A stretch of DNA of 64,000 nt from Hydnum rufescens UP504 (taxonomy: Eukaryota > Basidiomycota > Agaricomycetes > Cantharellales > Hydnaceae), in assembly GCA_014904985.1 (NCBI GenBank), contig MU129071.1:13220-77219 (forward strand). Direction: 5' to 3'. Below the pieces are notes generated by a model that worked only from the letters and a program-made list of their open reading frames with translations, was not told the origin of the DNA and made no database searches. Both the position numbers and the translations under genes were made by a program. Shown piece after piece: positions 42,383 to 56,054 of this stretch (the stretch's first letter is position 1; the number at the start of each line of letters is the position of its first letter).

Positions 42383-45300
42383 TCATGCTTGGTCTGTGAT
42401 TTTTGTGTATTTTGCTACATTATTTTGGTTTAAATTATCATCTGTGGTGCTGTGGAACTCATTGCCGGCGATGTCCATTGTGGCTATTTGGTCATGCATA
42501 TGGTATTTCTTTAAGTGGTTTCCAGTGAATATTCCATTGATTGGGGTTCCATCTAATTCTGCTAGTTGATAGGATCCATGGGGATGGTGATGCCGAACTT
42601 GGTATGGCCCAATCCACCATATTTCCCCTTTTCGTCCATGTTGCATTTGTAATACGGAATTGAATACTAGAACAATTGTACCTGCTTGATAATTTCCATC
42701 TACCAACATATTTTCATTTCATCTGGCATAATCTTGGGCACTCTGGATTCTTGCTTGAAGGATGTTATTTGAGGCAGCTTGAATATCTTCGTCTCTATGT
42801 GCCAATTGGATCCCACGAATTCCTAATAATTCTTCTGTGGTTTGGATTGTTCCCCATTTTAATGTGTACCATGATGCATCTGTAATGTCGAATGGAAACA
42901 CATGATTTACTCTGTAGAGTAGGTAATAGGGGGTGTGGCCGGTCATTCGTTTTACCATTACCCGGTCTGCCCACATGCATGAATAAAAATAGTTTGACCA
43001 TTTACTTGGGTTTCCTTTGCATGCAACGAATAGTGAATTTATCCAAGTCCTGTGCCTGTGTTCTATCATACCATTTGCTTCCAGGTGATAAGGTGCAGCT
43101 CGGACAATTGGAACGTTATATTCATCTGCCATTGTTTGGACTAATCCGTCAAATTCCATACCATTGTCTGTTGTGATTTGTAATACGCAGCCGAACTGGC
43201 ACATGATGTCCTCAAATAGAAACTGGGCAACATTTTTACTCAAGGCCTTATGTAACATTTTTGCTTCCAGCCATCCAGAGAGATTGTCCCAGAGATCCAT
43301 GATATATTTGAATCCATTAGATACCGGCATGTGGACTGTGTCCATATTAAATTTATGTAATATAGTGTTAACGTAGGTCGGACTCAAAGTGATTTTTGGT
43401 CAGGTTGTGGATCTTAATTGGCATTCATGGCATGTCCAGCAATACCAGGCTACATAGGATAGCATGTTTGGCCAAAAGAATCTATTGGATAATTTCTTGA
43501 AAGTCGGGTCTCATCCGCGGTGGCCTGATTTGTCATGTGCTGCTTTACATAAGCAGGCTCAATCATCCGGGTTTTTAACAACTTTCAATGGCAATTGCCA
43601 TTTCTAGGTCTTCTCCACAGGGTTCCTTGATACATAAAATAGTGCTTGGTGGCCTGAATGAATGCTTTGGTGTTCTTGACTCCTGGGGGTATTTTTGAAT
43701 GCTTTAAATAGAATTGAATTCTTTCCCAATAGTCTTTTCCATCAGAATCCTTGATTTTGTGGGGATGTTCTTTGATTTCTGAGTCAGTTTCTGGGTGTTG
43801 AGACTGTGAGTGTTGGGAGAGTGTCCTGAAATCTTTTTGAACTATTGGATGAGCTTGATATGAAAGAGCCACAAATCCTCCATTCCTAGTTGCATTTTCT
43901 TGTGGCCTGATTGAGAGTCTTGTGTTATTTTGCCTGAATTCCATGATATCTTCATAGGATTCCCTTTTGATTTTTGTTTTTGATAATATGGATGCTGAGG
44001 AACTGTGCAAGATCCAGTGTTCATATTCTTCAAGAGATCGTGGCCCAGTAATAAAATGGCCTGGTTCATCTGGTTCTAGTTCATCTTCCGAGTTGATTGA
44101 GTCATTTTCATGCACTGGGCATCTGGATAATCCATCTGGACCTTGGTGTTTTGTTGCTGGAACATGGGATAATTCGAAATCAAACAGCTGAATATATGAA
44201 ATCCATCATGACATAGCCACATTTGGTAATCCTGGTGTGTTGATAGTTTGCTTTAGAAATTTGGCATCAACTTCCACTTTGAAATGGATTCCCCAGAGGT
44301 CATTTCTTTGGGCTTTGAGTGCTTTAAATAGCCCCTTTAATTCAATTTGTGGCTGGGAATACTTGGTTTCAGCTTTGTTGTTGGTTACTGATCCAAAGAC
44401 AATGGGGTGATGTCCATCTTCCAAGGTTTGATATTCAATCCAGCCTACTGCAATGATGGAGCTGTCCACTGCAAGTGTTACGAGGCCATAATCCGAGGTT
44501 CGTTCATCTTCTTTTAATACTCTGGCTATATCAATGTTCAAGGATTTTCGAGCAGGAAGGTTTGTGGAGGCTTCTTTTAGCTGATTCATGGCTTCTTCAG
44601 CTTGATTGTTCCATTCAAATTCATTGGGAGTCTTCTTGGTGAGTAATGTGAGAGGTTTGGCTATCTTGGCAAATTGCCAAATCCAATTTCAAGCAACTCC
44701 AACTGTTCCTAGGAATCCACGGACCTGTATCACATTCATTGGGCAAGGCCAGTTCTTCATTTTTGTGATGATTCCATGATGGGGTCTTCTTCCTTCCATA
44801 GAACAAACATTTCCCACAATATGTATAAGTGGTGTAGCAAGTACAAGTTTGATCCAGAGGCCGTACATCCAGCTTCAATGAAGGTGGCAAATAATTCATC
44901 AACAACCTGAGTGAATTCCCATATATAACATCGAATCTTTGGGTTTTCAGGTATTGGTTTGTCATTGTACCGGGTTTTTGGCCCTTTTCCAGCTACATCA
45001 TCCACGAAGGCTTCAGCTTTGTCTGGAATCATAGGTCTAATCATATGTGTAACTGTTTTCATGAATTCTTGCATAGAGTTTGTGTATCATTGGGGTAATG
45101 TTGTGAGCTTTACAGGTCCCAGTGGTGAATTGCTTGTTGTGAGTTCCTGGGATTCTTCTGCTAGTCATCAATCCATCATATCCTGCATAGAGATCTGCAA
45201 CAATATAGACTGAGGTTCCTACAAAGCTGTCTGCGAANNNNNNNNNNNNNNNNNNNNNNNNNNNNNNNNNNNNNNNNNNNNNNNNNNNNNNNNNNNNNNN

Positions 45301-47605
45301 NNNNNNNNNNNNNNNNNNNNNNNNNNNNNNNNNNNNNNNNNNNNNNNNNNNNNNNNNNNNNNNNNNNNNNNNNNNNNNNNNNNNNNNNNNNNNNNNNNNN
45401 NNNNNNNNNNNNNNNNNNNNNNNNNNNNNNNNNNNNNNNNNNNNNNNNNNNNNNNNNNNNNNNNNNNNNNNNNNNNNNNNNNNNNNNNATCTGAGCAAAG
45501 GAAGCTGATTATGAAGAACTCCAGAAGTTAGATCTATATATATAGAGCAGTAAATCCAGTTCTTCTTCTGAAAGGAAGTCATTGGGGATATTCTCAATTA
45601 TCTTTTTAATGCACTCTGGGGTGAGTTTCTTGATGTATTGGAAGTCTTTTAGGCTAGGAGGATGTGTGGGAAGTATGAGAGGTGTTATTGGCAGAAGATT
45701 TTTGTAGGGAAGATGAATGACTGGTTTTCAAATGACTCCCAAGGGTATTGGATTCTTCTTCTTATCCACAGTTTTGTATTTCATTTTCCTGGCATTCCTG
45801 ATGACTTGGCCAATATGATAGCTGAAGTTTTCCGCTTTTTCGGGAGATTTATTGACAAGGTTTGGCTTTAGTTCATTATAAACATGCACAAGGTTGTCTT
45901 CAAGCTGATTTCCTGATACTGCAGAGGATGATTTCCAAGTTTCATGGAGGTATTGCACTGAAAGGCTGTCTTTATTCATGATGGCATCCATGAGGTACTT
46001 GTTTGCACTTGGGGTGAAGTCCTTTGTACACGTTTCTGGGAGTCATAAGGCCTCTGACAACTCTCTACCAATTGTTGGGATGAATGGTGAGTTCCCTTCT
46101 GATGATTGATCTGATGGTGTTGCTTCTGTGTGGTAGTATTCATAGTTTTCTGGTAAGGTTTTGGGAGTGTTTCGGATTAATGATACTCCATTTGTTTTAT
46201 ATCAATATCATGGCTGTGATGGACCTGGTTTACTTGTTTCTGATGGCCATTCATTTGGGGGTATTACAGCTGCTGCAAGAACAAGCTTGTCCTGCTCTCG
46301 GGATTCATTCATAAGAGCATGGAGAGAAACAGAGGATCCTGATGGGTTTCCCTTTTCATAGACTTGAATATCCATTCCATGAATTCCATCCGTTGCTCCT
46401 TCATATTTTATTTGAGCCCCGACTCCTACTAGCCATGGTTGTCCAAGAAGTATGTCATGGCCTTCGAAGCTTCCCTTTTTGACAAAGTGGTGGTCGAATC
46501 GTATCCCTCCTATTTCAATCGGAACGTTTTGGCAGCATCCTACCAGAGGTTCAGGTCCACTGTTGATTCCTTATAATGACCAGTTTTGTCCATCATAGTC
46601 TATTGGGATATTTAACTTTTGCTGGACTTCCTGGGAGATGAGGTTTAATTCGGATCCAGTGTCAATCATGAGTATGACGTCTTTGGTCCCATTCTGTCCT
46701 GTTGCCTTAGCCACAATTTTTCCTGTATCCATGGCAAACAAAGGGTTGGGTCCAAGGACTCCTACAAGATTTACTTGAACTTGATGAGGGTCTTGTGTTT
46801 GTGTTTGTGGATATAGTTCTTCATCCACATCCTTGGTCATCATAAGATCATAGTAGTCTTCTAGTTCTGCCTCATCATCAGAGTCATAATCAGAGGCTTC
46901 TGTTGCAGGAAAACACAGTTTTATGGTAGCATGATTGACTGTGAGTGGCTCTCGATGTTTGGGATTATATTTGCATCCAAGGAAGTCTCCAAGAGTTATT
47001 TAGACTGTTTGGTTTAGCACCTTCTTTGCTATTTCCTTGTCTTCACAAGCATCTTGAAAGTCTGTAGTGAAACAATATGTTGGAGGATTCTTTGGGATTT
47101 GTTTCTCTGGTCGAGCTATCTCAATGTCTATCATTTCTTCTTGGGGATCAATTTGAGGAGGATTTGTTTTCTTATGAGTGGGCTTCTCCATTGTTGCTTC
47201 ATTTAGAATTGAGGAGGGCAGTATTCCTGGTGGATAACTTGGTTGCGGAGGTTTCTCTGGGGCTGGCTGTACTGGTTCTGGGTTTATTGGTAATGAGTCT
47301 GGCTGATTAGCCAAAGGTTTGTCTTGTGTTGGGCTGTGTGGAGGTACATCAACATACATTCAATGTTTAGGATGTTGGTTGGTTCTATCTCCCATGGGAT
47401 TATGATGATGATCTGGTTTATTTGTTTTGGCAGCTGGTGCAGATATGAAAGGACCTGCTGCTATTGCATATGAGTGTGTTTTGAAGGGTGAGCATCCATT
47501 TTTATCAACAATACTGATTGCCCCAGTGGTTCATTGATGAGGGGATTCATCCCTGATTCATTTGATATCATCCACAATGGCTTGTTTAATTCCTCCTTTT
47601 CCTGC
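42383..47605 (-). pseudogene. pol: E1R gag-pol, partial
   Basis: Minus-strand fragments collinear with E2: a Pro-rich Gag/protease linker (47000-47359), protease block LMIDTGSELNLISQEVQ (46620-46690), RT with AFVDDVAGKGPKTRYND (44970-45010), RNase H (44206-44589), linker (43585-44115), and integrase with NMDTVHM, TTDNGMEFDG and LEANGMIE (42950-43387). The C-terminal WIGPYQVRHHHPHGSYQL module is at 42560-42640. Gag is cut at 47605 where E2 is inserted. An N gap and at least three frame changes break it. At two positions where E2 has TGA, this copy has CGA. Confidence 0.8.
45238..45488. other. Assembly gap (251 N)
   Basis: Lies inside E1R reverse transcriptase. The size may be an estimate by the assembler. 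Confidence 0.95.
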
Positions 47606-49165
47606 TGTGGAAGATAAAAACATCCAGTATCAGAAAATGCAAATATCCATTGATCCCAGCCATTGGAATGATCATGTGACCTATTACGAAATTAATTACG
47701 GCTATGCATGAAAACAGAGTTTGTTTGATTGCTCCATCAGTTTTGATCAGAGAGGTACACCCATATAACTCTTAGAAGGCTACAATTCACACCTTTTGAA
47801 CAGTACCAAACACAAGTCGAACAGACCAAAACTGCACTCTCCAGGCCAATTTTACTATCAAAATCTGGGGTTTCCAGTAAAAAATGAATTTCTCCCTCAG
47901 TTCACATCTGATCCCCTCGGAACAACTGCGCCTAGAAAGAGATAAAAAATCCGCATCCAAAGGTACTGAGCACGCGAAGAACAGATCAAAACTGAACTCT
48001 GCAGAACGATATTACTATCAGAATCAACACCCATCAGTAAAAAACAAATTTCTCTGTCAATTTACACCGGATCTGCTCGGAACCACCACGCCCAGAAAGC
48101 TGTTAAAAATCTGCATCTAATGATACCAAGAACGTCTATTGTGGATGCAAACTGCTATTTCTGCATCAAATCCCATCCCATGCACTTATCCCCATTATCA
48201 GCCAGCAACAAAAACATCTTAACCACTGGACTACAAACAAATTAATCTCCAAGAACTCAGAAATATCCTTTGGTTTCATCTTCCATTGCCACAAATAACT
48301 TCTAGAACCTCACAGATAAGAAAGATAACACCTCCTTGACTACCCTTTTGTTCTGTTTATGAATGACTCACCTTCCTTGCAACCACTTTATGAAAGATAA
48401 CACCTTCTTAGCAACCCTTTTGTTCTGTTTATGAATGACTCACCTTTCTTGCAACCACTTTATGAATGACTCACCCTCCTTGACAACCCTATTGTTCTCA
48501 CATATGACTCACCTAGGAGTGAGTCATATTCTTTAAACACAGCCACCTTCAGAAAGGTATAAAAGCTGGTAGATTTTCCTGTATCCCCCATCTTCTCACT
48601 ACTGGAATATACTACTGTCTACAAATCTGCTTGCATCTGAAGAGAGTACTGATCTAAAAGCCATCTGGAGCTAAGTCATATACAAGGTTGTTAATACTAA
48701 ATCACTGGAAGCCCTCTATGCGAAATACTAAGCCAAGGATAGTTGCAGGACCTAAGGTTAGAGTTGCTGGACATCCAAGGAAAGGTGAGTAATAACAAAG
48801 TCAAGTCAGAAGAAGAAAGAAATACATTGACACACTGAATCAAGCTTAAACTAGTCCAGAACCCACTTTAGAATCCGCACTTTGACCAGGAGGACACAAA
48901 TAGGTACACACAAATAACAGTAAACAGTTCAATACAACATGTATAAGTCTTTCACAAGCATCCCACAATATATCATTGACTATAGCTAGTCCATACCATC
49001 ACCTTACCATCACTGAATACCATACACAACTTGTTAGAGAGTGATCAACCATCAGAGCGAACCAGCCCATTGAATAAAAACAGAAATACAGTCTCCCATC
49101 TACACACTGGCTGAACCAGAGTTTGATTTGACAGTCATCAGAGCTCCCAATCCTTCTTCTATAAC
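47606..49165 (+). repeat. 5' LTR of E2
   Basis: About 1,560 bp, from TGTGGAAGATAAAAACATCC to CTTCTTCTATAAC. Followed by TGGTGGTCCTTACAGGGG, which starts with TGG as expected of a tRNA-type primer site. An internal duplication of about 80 bp (48380-48475) is absent from E1L. It is inserted into E1R gag. Confidence 0.8.
48364..48564 (+). promoter_or_regulatory. E2 LTR promoter with TGACTCA cluster
   Basis: TGACTCA at 48364, 48436, 48467 and 48505, inverted TGAGTCA at 48520, TATAAAA at 48558. The extra site compared with E1L comes from the internal duplication. Confidence 0.55.
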
Positions 49166-49183
49166 TGGTGGTCCTTACAGGGG
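49166..49183 (+). other. Putative primer binding site of E2
   Basis: TGGTGGTCCTTACAGGGG directly after the LTR. The complement of its first seven bases, ACCACCA, fits a tRNA 3' end. I cannot name the tRNA. Confidence 0.4.
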
Positions 49184-49265
49184 TAGTTCTCACTTTGATA
49201 CACCTTTCACCTCTTCCAAAACATTTCAATCTAACAATATAACAACATCAACCAATTCAGAAACA

Positions 49266-52200
49266 ATGGCCAAAGTAAATCCTCAAGCAATGCCATGGCC
49301 CACAGGTAGAGATGCTCCGCATTTTAAGGGAAAACGCCTCGATAACTTCCTCCTTGACTATGAAGCCTGCTGCAATGAAGCTCTCTATGACAATCATAGG
49401 AAATGCAAGAACATTATTCGATTCTGTAGCAACAAGGAAGCTGAATTGCTGAAGAATCTCCTGGAAGTTAAGAATCCTACTACATTTGAAGCTCTAGCAA
49501 CCTGTCTCAGAAAACTATATGGACAGACAGACAGAAGACAAAGATACACATGAGAATGACTAGCAGACTTCTGCCAACAAAAGAGAATAATGATCAATGA
49601 AGCAGATCTGGATGATTACTATCACAAATTCATTACACAAGTACAATGCCTTGATGAGAAGCAAGTCCTAGCTGAGCAAGACCAAGATGACCTTTTCTGG
49701 CAAGGGATTCCACGATGTCTCCAGAAGATTGTACTCCCATTATTTTGCTATGTTCCAGGATTTGATGACACAAAACCATTGGACTGTACCATCGCATATG
49801 ACACAATGAAGACCATACTCAAAGAAGGTCTTTATTACAACTTCAGACATCTTAATAAGGAAGGACCACGAGCCACTACAAAGGCCAAAAAGTCGAAAAT
49901 AAAGCCCAGCTATTACAGGTCACATGGCAGATACAGTGACTCCTCAGATGAATCAGAAGTTTCAGAAAGTGAAGAAGAACCAGTTGCCATATCACCTATA
50001 TCCATTAAGAAAGTATCAACCAAACCAAAGCCAACAATCATTCCATCACTTCACAACATAACAGAACAAATCAGTGATCTCACACAGTCCTTTAATGAAA
50101 TGAAAATATTCATGGCACAATCACAGCAAAAGGGGCAAGCTCCAAACCCATATACGCAACCTCGTCATTCAGAAACGCGGATTCAAGGAAGCCCAGCTAC
50201 CTATCCAAACAATCAACCACTTGGACCTCATCATTCCCAAGGTCCTAATGCATCAGCTGGTACAGCCCTTTGCTGGTTCTGTGATAAAACAGGAGGACAT
50301 AATGTTGGAATGAAGAACTGTCCAGATGCCCAAGCTATGGTTCATCAAGGAATCATCAAATACTCCATTGAAAGCAGGCTTGTAAAAATGGATGACACAC
50401 AAGGAATAGCTGGAAAGGGAGGGATCAAACAAGCCATTGTAGATGACATAAAATGAATTAGGGAGGAATCCACCCATCAATGAACAACAGGAGCAATCCA
50501 CATTGTTGACAAAAATGGATTGTCACCATTTAGAACACACTCATATGCGATAGCAGCAGGCCCATTTATATCTGCACCAGCAACCAAAACAAGTAAATCA
50601 GATAATTGTCACAACCCAATGGGAGATAAAACCACACAATGCCCTAAAAATCGAATGTATGTTGATGTGCCCCCATGTGGTCAGACACCTGCTAAAACTC
50701 CAGTTAATCAACCAAAATCCTCAGAACCAAAACAAGCAGCCCCAGAAAATCCTCCACAGCCAACTCATCCTCCAGGAATATTGCCCTCCTCAGTAATAAA
50801 AGAACCAATAACAGAAAAACCTGCTCCTAAAAAGGCTGGACCACTCCCAGAGGAAACAATAGACATAGAAATGGCACTACCTGAGAAATGAATCCCAAAG
50901 AATCCTCCAACATATCGTTTTACCACAGAGTTTCAAGAAGCATGTGAAGATAAAGAAATAGCTAAGAAAGTACTCAATCAAAAAGTTGAAATAACACTCG
51001 GAGACTTCCTTGGGTCAGCACATGGAGCAGCCAAAATATTTGCAGCTGGACTTAAACTGAAACGTGACTATAATCCTAAACATCAAGAGCCCCTTACAGT
51101 TAATCATGCCACCTTTAAACCACATTTTCCAACAAGTGAGGCCTCTGATTATGACTCTGATGATGAAGCAGAGCAAGATGAATACTATGACCATATACGA
51201 ACCCTGATGGACAGAGATTTGGATGAAGACCTATCCCAACAAACACATCTACAGACACAAGAAAACTATCAAGCACAAGTAAATTTAATTGGATCCCTTG
51301 GGCCAAATCCTTTGTTTGCTATGGACACAGGAAAAATTGCAGCTAAAGCCACAGGTCAGAATGGAACCAAAGATGTTGTGCTTATGATTGACACAGGATC
51401 CAAATTAAACCTTATCTCCCAGGAAGTTCAGAAAAGATTAAACATCCCAATAGACTACAATGGACAAAACTGGTCATTACAAGGAATCAATAGTGGACCA
51501 GAACCCCTTATAGGATGCTGTCGAAATGTTCCAATTGAAATAGGAGGGATAAGATTCGATCATCACTTCTGTGTTAAAAAGGGAAGCTTCGAAGGCCATG
51601 ACATACTACTTGGACAACCATGGTTAGTAGGAGTTGGTGCCCAAATCAAATATGAAGGAGCCAAAGATGGAAATCATGGAATGGACATTCAGGTTTATGA
51701 AAAGGGAAACCCAACAGGATCATCTATTTCTCTCCATGCTCTTATGAATGAGGAACAGGAGCAAAATAAACTTGTTCTTCAAGCATCAGCAATACCTCCA
51801 GGAGAACAACCACCTGAAGGAAGTAATCCAGGTCCACCACAGCTGCAATATTGATATAAATCAAATGGAGCATCATTAGTTCGAACAGTACCTGAAACTC
51901 CCTCACAAAACTACAAATATTATCACACAGAAGCAACTCCATCTGACCAATCATTAAAAGGGAATTCACCATTTATACCAATATTTGGAAGGGAATTGTC
52001 AGAGGCCTTATGACTCCCAGAAACACATACAAAAGACTTTGATCCAAGCACAAACAAGTACCTAATAGATGCTATTATCAACAAGGAGAGCATGTCTGCA
52101 CAATATCTCAATCAAACTTGGAAATCATCTTCAGCAACATCTGGAAATCAGTTTGAAGACAATCTTGTACATGTTTATAATGAATTAAGACCAGATTTTG

Positions 52201-55200
52201 CACAAAAATCTCCAGAAAAAGCGGAGGACTTTAGCTATCGAATTGGTCAGGTCATCAGAAATGCCAATAAGACGAAATATAAAACTGTGGATAAGAAGAA
52301 AAACCCTATTCCCTTGGGAGTTATTTGAAACCCAGTCATTTGTCTTCCTTATAAAGACCTTCCTCCCATCACACCCCTCCAACTTCCAACACATCCACCT
52401 AGCTTCAAAGACTTTCAATACACCAAGAAGCTTACCCCTGAATGCATAAAGAAAATAATTGACAACATTCCCAATGATTTGCTTCTCTATGTGGTCACTC
52501 AAAGAGAAAAGGGTCTTGCATTTGATGAATCAGAATGAGGAATCTTCAAAACAGAATACTTTCCAGACTATGTTATGGAAACAGTTCCACACATTCCTTG
52601 GGAATTACCACCAATTCAACCTCCAAAAGCAATTGTGGCTACACTTATCAAGATGATTAAGGATCAATTGGCAGCTGGGAACTACAAAACATCATGGTCT
52701 TCCTATTGTTCACAAATGTTTGCAGTGGCTAAGCCTAAAGGAGGCATTCACATTGTTCATGATCTACAACCCCTAAATGCAGTTTCAGTAAAAGACTCAG
52801 GATTGCCACCAAATATCAATGACTTTGCAGACAGCTTTGTGGGGCATTCAGTCTATATTGTTGCAGATCTCTATGCAGGGTATGATGGATGTCGACTGGC
52901 AGAAGAATCCCAAGAACTCACAACAAGCAATTTACCATTGGGTCCTGTAAAGCTCACAACACTACCACAAGGATATACAAATTCCATGCAAGAATTCATG
53001 AAAACAGTCACACACATGATCAGACCAATGATCCCAGACAGAGCTGAAGCCTTTGTGGATGATGTAGCAGGAAAAGGACCAAAAACACAGTACAATGATG
53101 AACCTATACCTGAAAATCCAAAAATTCAACAATACATATGGGAATTCGCTCAAGTCGTTGATGAATTATTTGCTACATTCATTGAGGCTGGATGTACAGC
53201 CTCAGGATCTAAATTAGTGCTTGCAACACCACTCATACACATTGTAGGAAATGTTTGTTCAATGGAAGGAAGAAGACCTCACCATGGAATTATCACAAAA
53301 AGAAAGAACTGGCCACATCCAATCAATGTAACACAAGTCTGCCGATTCCTAGGAACAGTTGGAGTTGCTCGAAATTGGATTTGGCAATTTGCTAAAATAG
53401 CAAAACCTCTCACATTGCTCACCAAGAAGACTCCTAATGACTTTGAATGGAATGACCAAGCAGAAGAAGCCATGAACCAACTAAAAGAAGCTTCCACAAA
53501 CCTTCCTGCTCAAAAAACATTAAACATTGATATAGCCAGAGTGTTAAAAGAAGACGAACAAACATCAGATTATGGCCTTGTAACACTTGCAGTGGATAGC
53601 TCTATCATGGCAGTAGGATGGATTGAATATCAAACCCTGGAAGATGGATGACATCCAATTGTCTTTGGATCAGTAACCAATAATGAAGCTGAAACCAAGT
53701 ATTCCCAACCACAAATAGAATTAAAAGGACTATTCAAAGCACTCAAAGCACAAAGGAATGATCTCTGGGGAATCCATTTTAGAGTGGAAGTAGATGCCAA
53801 ATTTCTCAAGCAAACCATTAATACACCAGGATTACCAAATGCAGCTATGTCACAATGGATCTCCTACATTCAGCTATTTGATTTTGAATTGGTCCATGTT
53901 CCAGCCACAAAACACCAAGGTCCAGATGGATTATCTAGGCACCCAGCACATGAAAATGACTCAGTTGAATCAGAAGATGAACTGGAGCCAGATGAACCAG
54001 GCCATTTTATTACTGGACCAAGACCTCATGAAGAATATGAAGACTGGATCCTTGTCTCAGAAACAAAACCAGAAGAATTGTCAAAACATTCAGGACATAA
54101 AAGTGATTCAGAAAATTCAGAGAATGAACTAGATGAACTAGGAAATTATATTCCTGGACCACAATCCCTAGAAGAATATGAAGACTGGACTCTGCATGAT
54201 TCCTCAGCAGCCACACTATCAGCTACAAGGATTAAGAGGGAACCATATGAAGACATCATTGAATTCAGACAAAATAACACAGCAATGTCACTCAAACCAC
54301 AAGAAAATATGTCAAGAAATGGTGGATTTGTAGCTCTTTCATGCCAAGCCCACTCAGTAACTCAAAGAAATTTCAATACAGTCTCACAACATTCAGAAAT
54401 TGACTCAAAAATCAAAGAACATCCACACAAACTCAAAGATTCTGATGGAGAAGACTATTGGAAAAGGATTGAATATTACTTAAACCACTTAAAAATACCC
54501 TCAGGAGTCAAGAACACCAAAACATTTATTCAGAGTACCAAACACTATTTTTTGTATCAAGAAACCCTATGGAGAAGGCCTAAAACTGGTCAATTGCCAC
54601 TGAAAGTTATCAAAAACCCAGATGATCAAGCCCGCTTATGTAAGGCAGCACATGACGAATCTGGTCACCATGGATGAGACCCAATGTTCAAAAAATTATC
54701 AGACAGATTTTACTGGCCTAATATGTTATCCTATGTGGCCTGGTATTGCCAGACATGCCATGAATGCCAGCAAAGATCTGTGACCCGCCCAAAAATCACA
54801 TTGAGCCCGACCTACGTTAATACAATATTACATAAATTTAATATGGACACAGTTCACATGCTGGTATCTAACGGATTCAAATACATCGTCAATCTCTGGG
54901 ATGATCTCTCTGGATGGCTGGAAGCAAAAATGTTATGTAAGGCCTCAAGTAAGAATGTCGCCCGGTTTCTATTTGAAGACATCATGTGCTGGTTTGGCTA
55001 TGTATTACAAATCACTATGGACAATGGCACAGAATTCGATGGATTAGTCCAAACCATGGCAGATGAATATAATGTTCCCATTGTCTGAGCAGCCCTGTAT
55101 CACCCAGAAGCAAATGGAATGATAGAACGTGGTCATAGGACCTGGATTAATTCATTATTTGTCACTAGTAAAGGAAATCCAAGTCAATGGTCAAAATATT

Positions 55201-56054
55201 TTTATTCATGTATGTGGGCGGACTGAGTAACAGTAAAGCGGATGACCGGTCATACCCCCTATTACCTACTTTATGGAAAATATCACATGTTTCCATTCAA
55301 TATTACAGATGCATCATCATATACATTAAAATGGGGTGCAGTCGGAACTACAGAAGAATTAATAGCTATCCGCAGAATACAATTAGCGCATCGTGACGAA
55401 GACATTCAAACTGCTTCAAATGATGTTCTTCAAGCAAGAATCCGGAGTGCTCAGGATTATGCAAAACGAAATGAAAATGTACTAGTAAATGGGGATTACC
55501 AACCAGGTGAAATTGTATTGGTGTTCAATTCTGTATTACTAATGCAACATGGATGAAAGGGGGAGGTATGGTGGATTGGACCATACTGGGTTCAGCATCA
55601 CTATCCTTGCAGATCCTATCAACTAGAAGAATTAGATGGGACGCTAATCAATGGAACATTTGCTGGAAATCATTTAAAAAAATATCATATGCATGACCAT
55701 ATAGCCACAACAGATGTTGCCAGCAATGAGAGCCACAGTGCCATAGCAGAAGGATCTATTCAAGAAAATGCAGAAAAATACACAAAAAATACAGGACATG
55801 CAATGACATTCAACAAGGATATTATTATCAAGAAACAACATCCACTGGTATCCCTTGGACCAGAAAACCAATTAAGTAGCTATCTTTGGCCACCGCCGAG
55901 AGCCACAGATTCATGGGGGTATTGGGAAGACAAATTAGTGGAGTGGAGGTGATGGAATATTCTTCAAGAAATTCTAGGAAGTCACACAGAAGAACCCCAA
56001 ATCACTGAATCTTATTACGAGTCATCTGAAGAAAGTCTAGATATGGAAATTTAA
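49266..56054 (+). pseudogene. pol: E2 Gag-Pol polyprotein, single frame with 15 TGA stops
   Basis: ATG 49266 to TAA 56052 is one frame of about 2,262 codons without an indel. TGA codons lie at 49551, 49557, 50454, 50481, 50889, 51852, 52011, 52326, 52536, 53649, 54675, 55086, 55224, 55554 and 55950; no TAA or TAG occurs before the end. Domains in order: Gag core (49300-49870), an acidic linker, a CX2CX5HX6C knuckle (CWFCDKTGGHNVGMKNC, about 50275), a protease with LMIDTGSKLNLI (about 51385), RT with VADLYAGYDG and an FVDD active site (about 53050), RNase H (53540-53940), integrase with CQTCHECQ, NMDTVHM, MDNGTEFDG and HPEANGMIE (54680-55140), and a WIGPY module (55580). Gag and Pol appear to be fused in one ORF, unlike the chromovirus here. 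No chromodomain is recognisable. Confidence 0.9.

Larger units (their letters stand above)
32938..47605 (-). mobile_element. Large Ty3-like retroelement, copy E1R
   Basis: On the minus strand: gag (truncated at 47605 by the E2 LTR), pol with a 251-N gap at 45238-45488, spacer with TATAAAA at 41673, ORF A, ORF B and a 3' LTR that holds a 3.1-kb mariner-like insert. It is homologous throughout to E1L in inverted orientation, but the arms differ clearly (about 80-85 % by eye in ORF B), so they are old separate copies and not a fresh palindrome. The span of gag fragment to 3' LTR, minus the insert, is already about 11.5 kb, so a full copy would be near 14 kb. Confidence 0.8.

Noticed and set aside
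21764..47605. Recent giant palindrome or assembly artefact
   Set aside because: The arms differ at many positions and carry different secondary insertions (a MITE and a 0.8-kb insert in one, a mariner in the other).
49266..56054. UGA recoded as an amino acid in gag-pol
   Set aside because: The chromovirus in the same window uses TGA as its pol stop, and sister copies show CGA at matching sites, so deamination explains the pattern better.
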